From: Doryteuthis pealeii | Lineage: Eukaryota; Mollusca; Cephalopoda; Myopsida; Loliginidae | Direction: 5' to 3' | DNA length: 64,000 nucleotides | Assembly: GCA_023376005.1 (NCBI GenBank) | Contig: CM042145.1 | Coordinates: forward strand, 56,610,980 to 56,674,979 | Shown here: piece by piece, positions 62,640-64,000 of the stretch | Position numbering within the stretch: position 1 is the first letter of the stretch | Layout of the letters: every line of letters starts with the position of its first letter | Made by a program: the position numbers and the translations under genes | The notes under the pieces: generated by a model | Told to the model about the DNA's origin: nothing | What the model saw: the letters and a program-made list of their open reading frames with translations, nothing else | The model's database searches: none

Positions 62640-62770
62640 GAAGTTAATAAAAATTATTTCTACCAATTTATTAATGCACATGAAGTTAATGAACATTCTT
62701 TTTTAAACAAACAAGATTTGGTTTTAAATAACCCACAAGAGTTGATATGCCATGAAAACAAAAACAAAAA
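62640..62770 (+). repeat. tail hairpin on a GAAGTTAATRAA-type body
   Basis: Two ACATGAAGTTAATRAAMATT units precede GGTTTTAAATAACCCACAAG and an A-rich tail. Same composite as near 60.45-60.57 kb. Confidence 0.6.
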
Positions 62771-62796
62771 AAGCAAACAAAACCAAACTCCCAAAT

Positions 62797-62982
62797 ATCA
62801 GCCGGACAATGAGGGAGTCTATCCTATTTTCGCTAATGCTAAACCAGGGAGATTGTTTTACCACACAGATTAGATTACGCAGTATATGCTACTCATTCGC
62901 TGAGTTGGTGGAACCAGTATCGAACCAGGTATCTTGCAATTACTATGCGGGTGCTCTACTGACCGAGCTAAACCAGACCCCC
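62797..62982 (-). repeat. S1 tRNA-derived SINE, copy 8
   Basis: TCAGCCGGACAATGAGGGAG through ATCGAACCAGGTATCTTGCA to the head ACTGACCGAGCTAAACCAG. Confidence 0.85.
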
Positions 62983-63079
62983 AAAGAGAACCTAGTGAGC
63001 TTTTAAGTGACTATTCTGTAGAGATTTATTTGCAAGGCAAGCTCATTGATATTTATGCTGCAACAAAGTGTCAAGTTGT

Positions 63080-63240
63080 GGATGCACGTAATGCTCATGA
63101 GTTCAAAGGGAAGGTTCCCAAGTTTGACAAAAAAACACCTGAAGAAGGCTGGAAGGCACATCAGCTGAAATGTTGGGTATATAACAATAAAGATGAGGAC
63201 AATAGTCCGCAAAATCTGAATAATACATGCAAAAATGAGT
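63080..63240 (+). repeat. S3 SINE-like element, 3' part
   Basis: GGTTCCCAAGTTTGACAAAA, AAGAAGGCTGGAAGGCACAT, ATAACAATAAAGATGAGGAC. A 103-codon open frame here is repeat sequence. Confidence 0.7.
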
Positions 63241-63244
63241 TTTA

Positions 63245-63660
63245 AAAAGTCCTGTGTCGAAGTTGAGGAACTTGAAAGTTGATAGTGTTCTTGTTCTTAC
63301 ATTTAAACTCTTGAAATTGACTTGAGGCTAAAAAAATGTTGGAGAGAAATAGAAAAATTGGGAATTTTTATTGATTTTTTTCTTTTTTTTTTGACATATG
63401 AAATCGATGTGAAGATTTTTATCTATATTTACATCTATCAATGACTTTGAGGATCTTTATGAATTTCTGTCATTTGATGAATGTGTTTATTTATTGATAA
63501 AGCCAAAGTTCTTCTCAATCAGATAATTTCAAGACATTAAGGATGGAGGTAACTAAAAAAAATATGCGCACAAAAAAACTAGAACTAAAAAAAGACAAAA
63601 AAAAACCAAACTTGTAGATGATCAATATTTGATTGGATTCCAAGGTTCATAGGTGATTTT
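63245..63660. other. AT-rich spacer, nothing recognised
   Basis: No family match. Confidence 0.4.
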
Positions 63661-63830
63661 GTTTATATTGGGGGAGAGAAATAGGGAGAGGGAGAGAGAG
63701 AGAAAGAGAGAGAGAGAAATTGTAAGAGAGTGAAATACACAGGGAAAGAGAGAGTAATTGAAACATGGAGAGAAAGGGTAATTGAAACATGGAGAGAAAG
63801 AGGGGGGGTGAAGAGTGTGAGAGAAAGAGC
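63661..63830 (+). repeat. GA-rich tract with a short tandem repeat
   Basis: GAGAGAGA runs and two copies of GTAATTGAAACATGGAGAGA. Confidence 0.9.
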
Positions 63831-63939
63831 AAAATTAGCAGAGAACGTTTTTTGTTGACATTTGTTAAAAAAAAAAGTTAAAAGTATCAAAAATTTTGAA
63901 AAATAGATTTTATCCCCATGTTGATTTTATAATGAATAT

Positions 63940-64000
63940 TTGCAAAAATCGATTTATTTTACTGGTTGATTGAACCCTAACAGGTACTTCCACTCCGGAC
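63940..64000 (-). repeat. THR retroposon, cut by window end
   Basis: TGAACCCTAACAGGTACTTC and CACTCCGG match the THR core; more of the copy should lie beyond the window. Confidence 0.75.

Noticed and set aside
62934..63245. 103-codon open frame
   Set aside because: Crosses from an S1 copy into an S3 copy; no protein family signal.
1..64000. CRISPR array, prophage, operon or bacterial content
   Set aside because: No regularly spaced repeats with unique spacers, no ribosome-binding-site/gene clusters; all features are eukaryotic repeats.

Overview
The window reads as animal nuclear DNA: AT-rich, full of (TA)n, (GA)n and (CA)n microsatellites, and built almost entirely of interspersed repeats. 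I found no convincing host protein-coding gene, no rRNA or functional tRNA gene, no CRISPR and no operon-like structure. The mix of abundant tRNA-derived SINEs, an RTE-like LINE, Ty3/gypsy LTR elements, Helentron-like elements and Penelope/hammerhead-like foldbacks would fit a mollusc, possibly a cephalopod. That assignment is inference only; no sequence here proves it. The window is best described as intergenic or deep-intronic DNA.

Repeat families named here, all defined only by copies I could line up by eye inside this window: S1, a tRNA-derived SINE of about 245 bp (8 copies); S2, a second tRNA-derived SINE of about 265 bp whose 3' end runs into (TA)n; S3, a third SINE-like family; THR, a retroposon of about 600 bp whose 3' tail is a conserved hairpin plus an (AACC)n-type run (about 20 copies); H1 and H2, Helentron-like elements with TCTATA at the 5' end and a hairpin plus CTAGT at the 3' end; KR, a roughly 400 bp repeat; J, a small repeat that also occurs as an inverted pair; an RTE-like LINE; and FB, foldback elements, several of which carry hammerhead-ribozyme-like cores.

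Layout. 1-8.1 kb: SINEs, LINE remnants (one with a twin-priming inversion) and the first foldback. 8.1-13.2 kb: a stack of nested insertions, KR interrupted by THR, interrupted in turn by a 2,268-bp LTR retrotransposon whose two 262-bp LTRs look identical but whose pol segment is inverted relative to gag. 13.2-14.4 kb: a near-canonical hammerhead ribozyme motif on the minus strand, then a minisatellite. 14.6-22.1 kb: THR copies (one split by a solo LTR), a purine-rich tract, and a 254-bp GC-rich structured insertion with a 14-bp target duplication. 22-33 kb: THR, H1, H2, KR and LTR fragments in AT-rich DNA. 33-48 kb: foldbacks (including a perfect 99-nt-arm palindrome), an inverted S1 pair, a Mutator-like non-autonomous transposon inside an H1 copy, and a second solo-LTR-like insertion inside another H1 copy. 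48-54 kb: SINEs, a THR copy, and about 1.15 kb of pyrimidine-rich DNA followed by a possible small Q/H-rich exon. 54-64 kb: SINEs, a LINE 3' fragment, an inverted KR pair, tandem Helentron-like elements and further THR copies.

There is no gene cooperation to describe. The biology visible is element on element: one LTR element mobilised after being rearranged, tail hairpins shared between different retroposons, and ribozyme-like motifs inside foldbacks.
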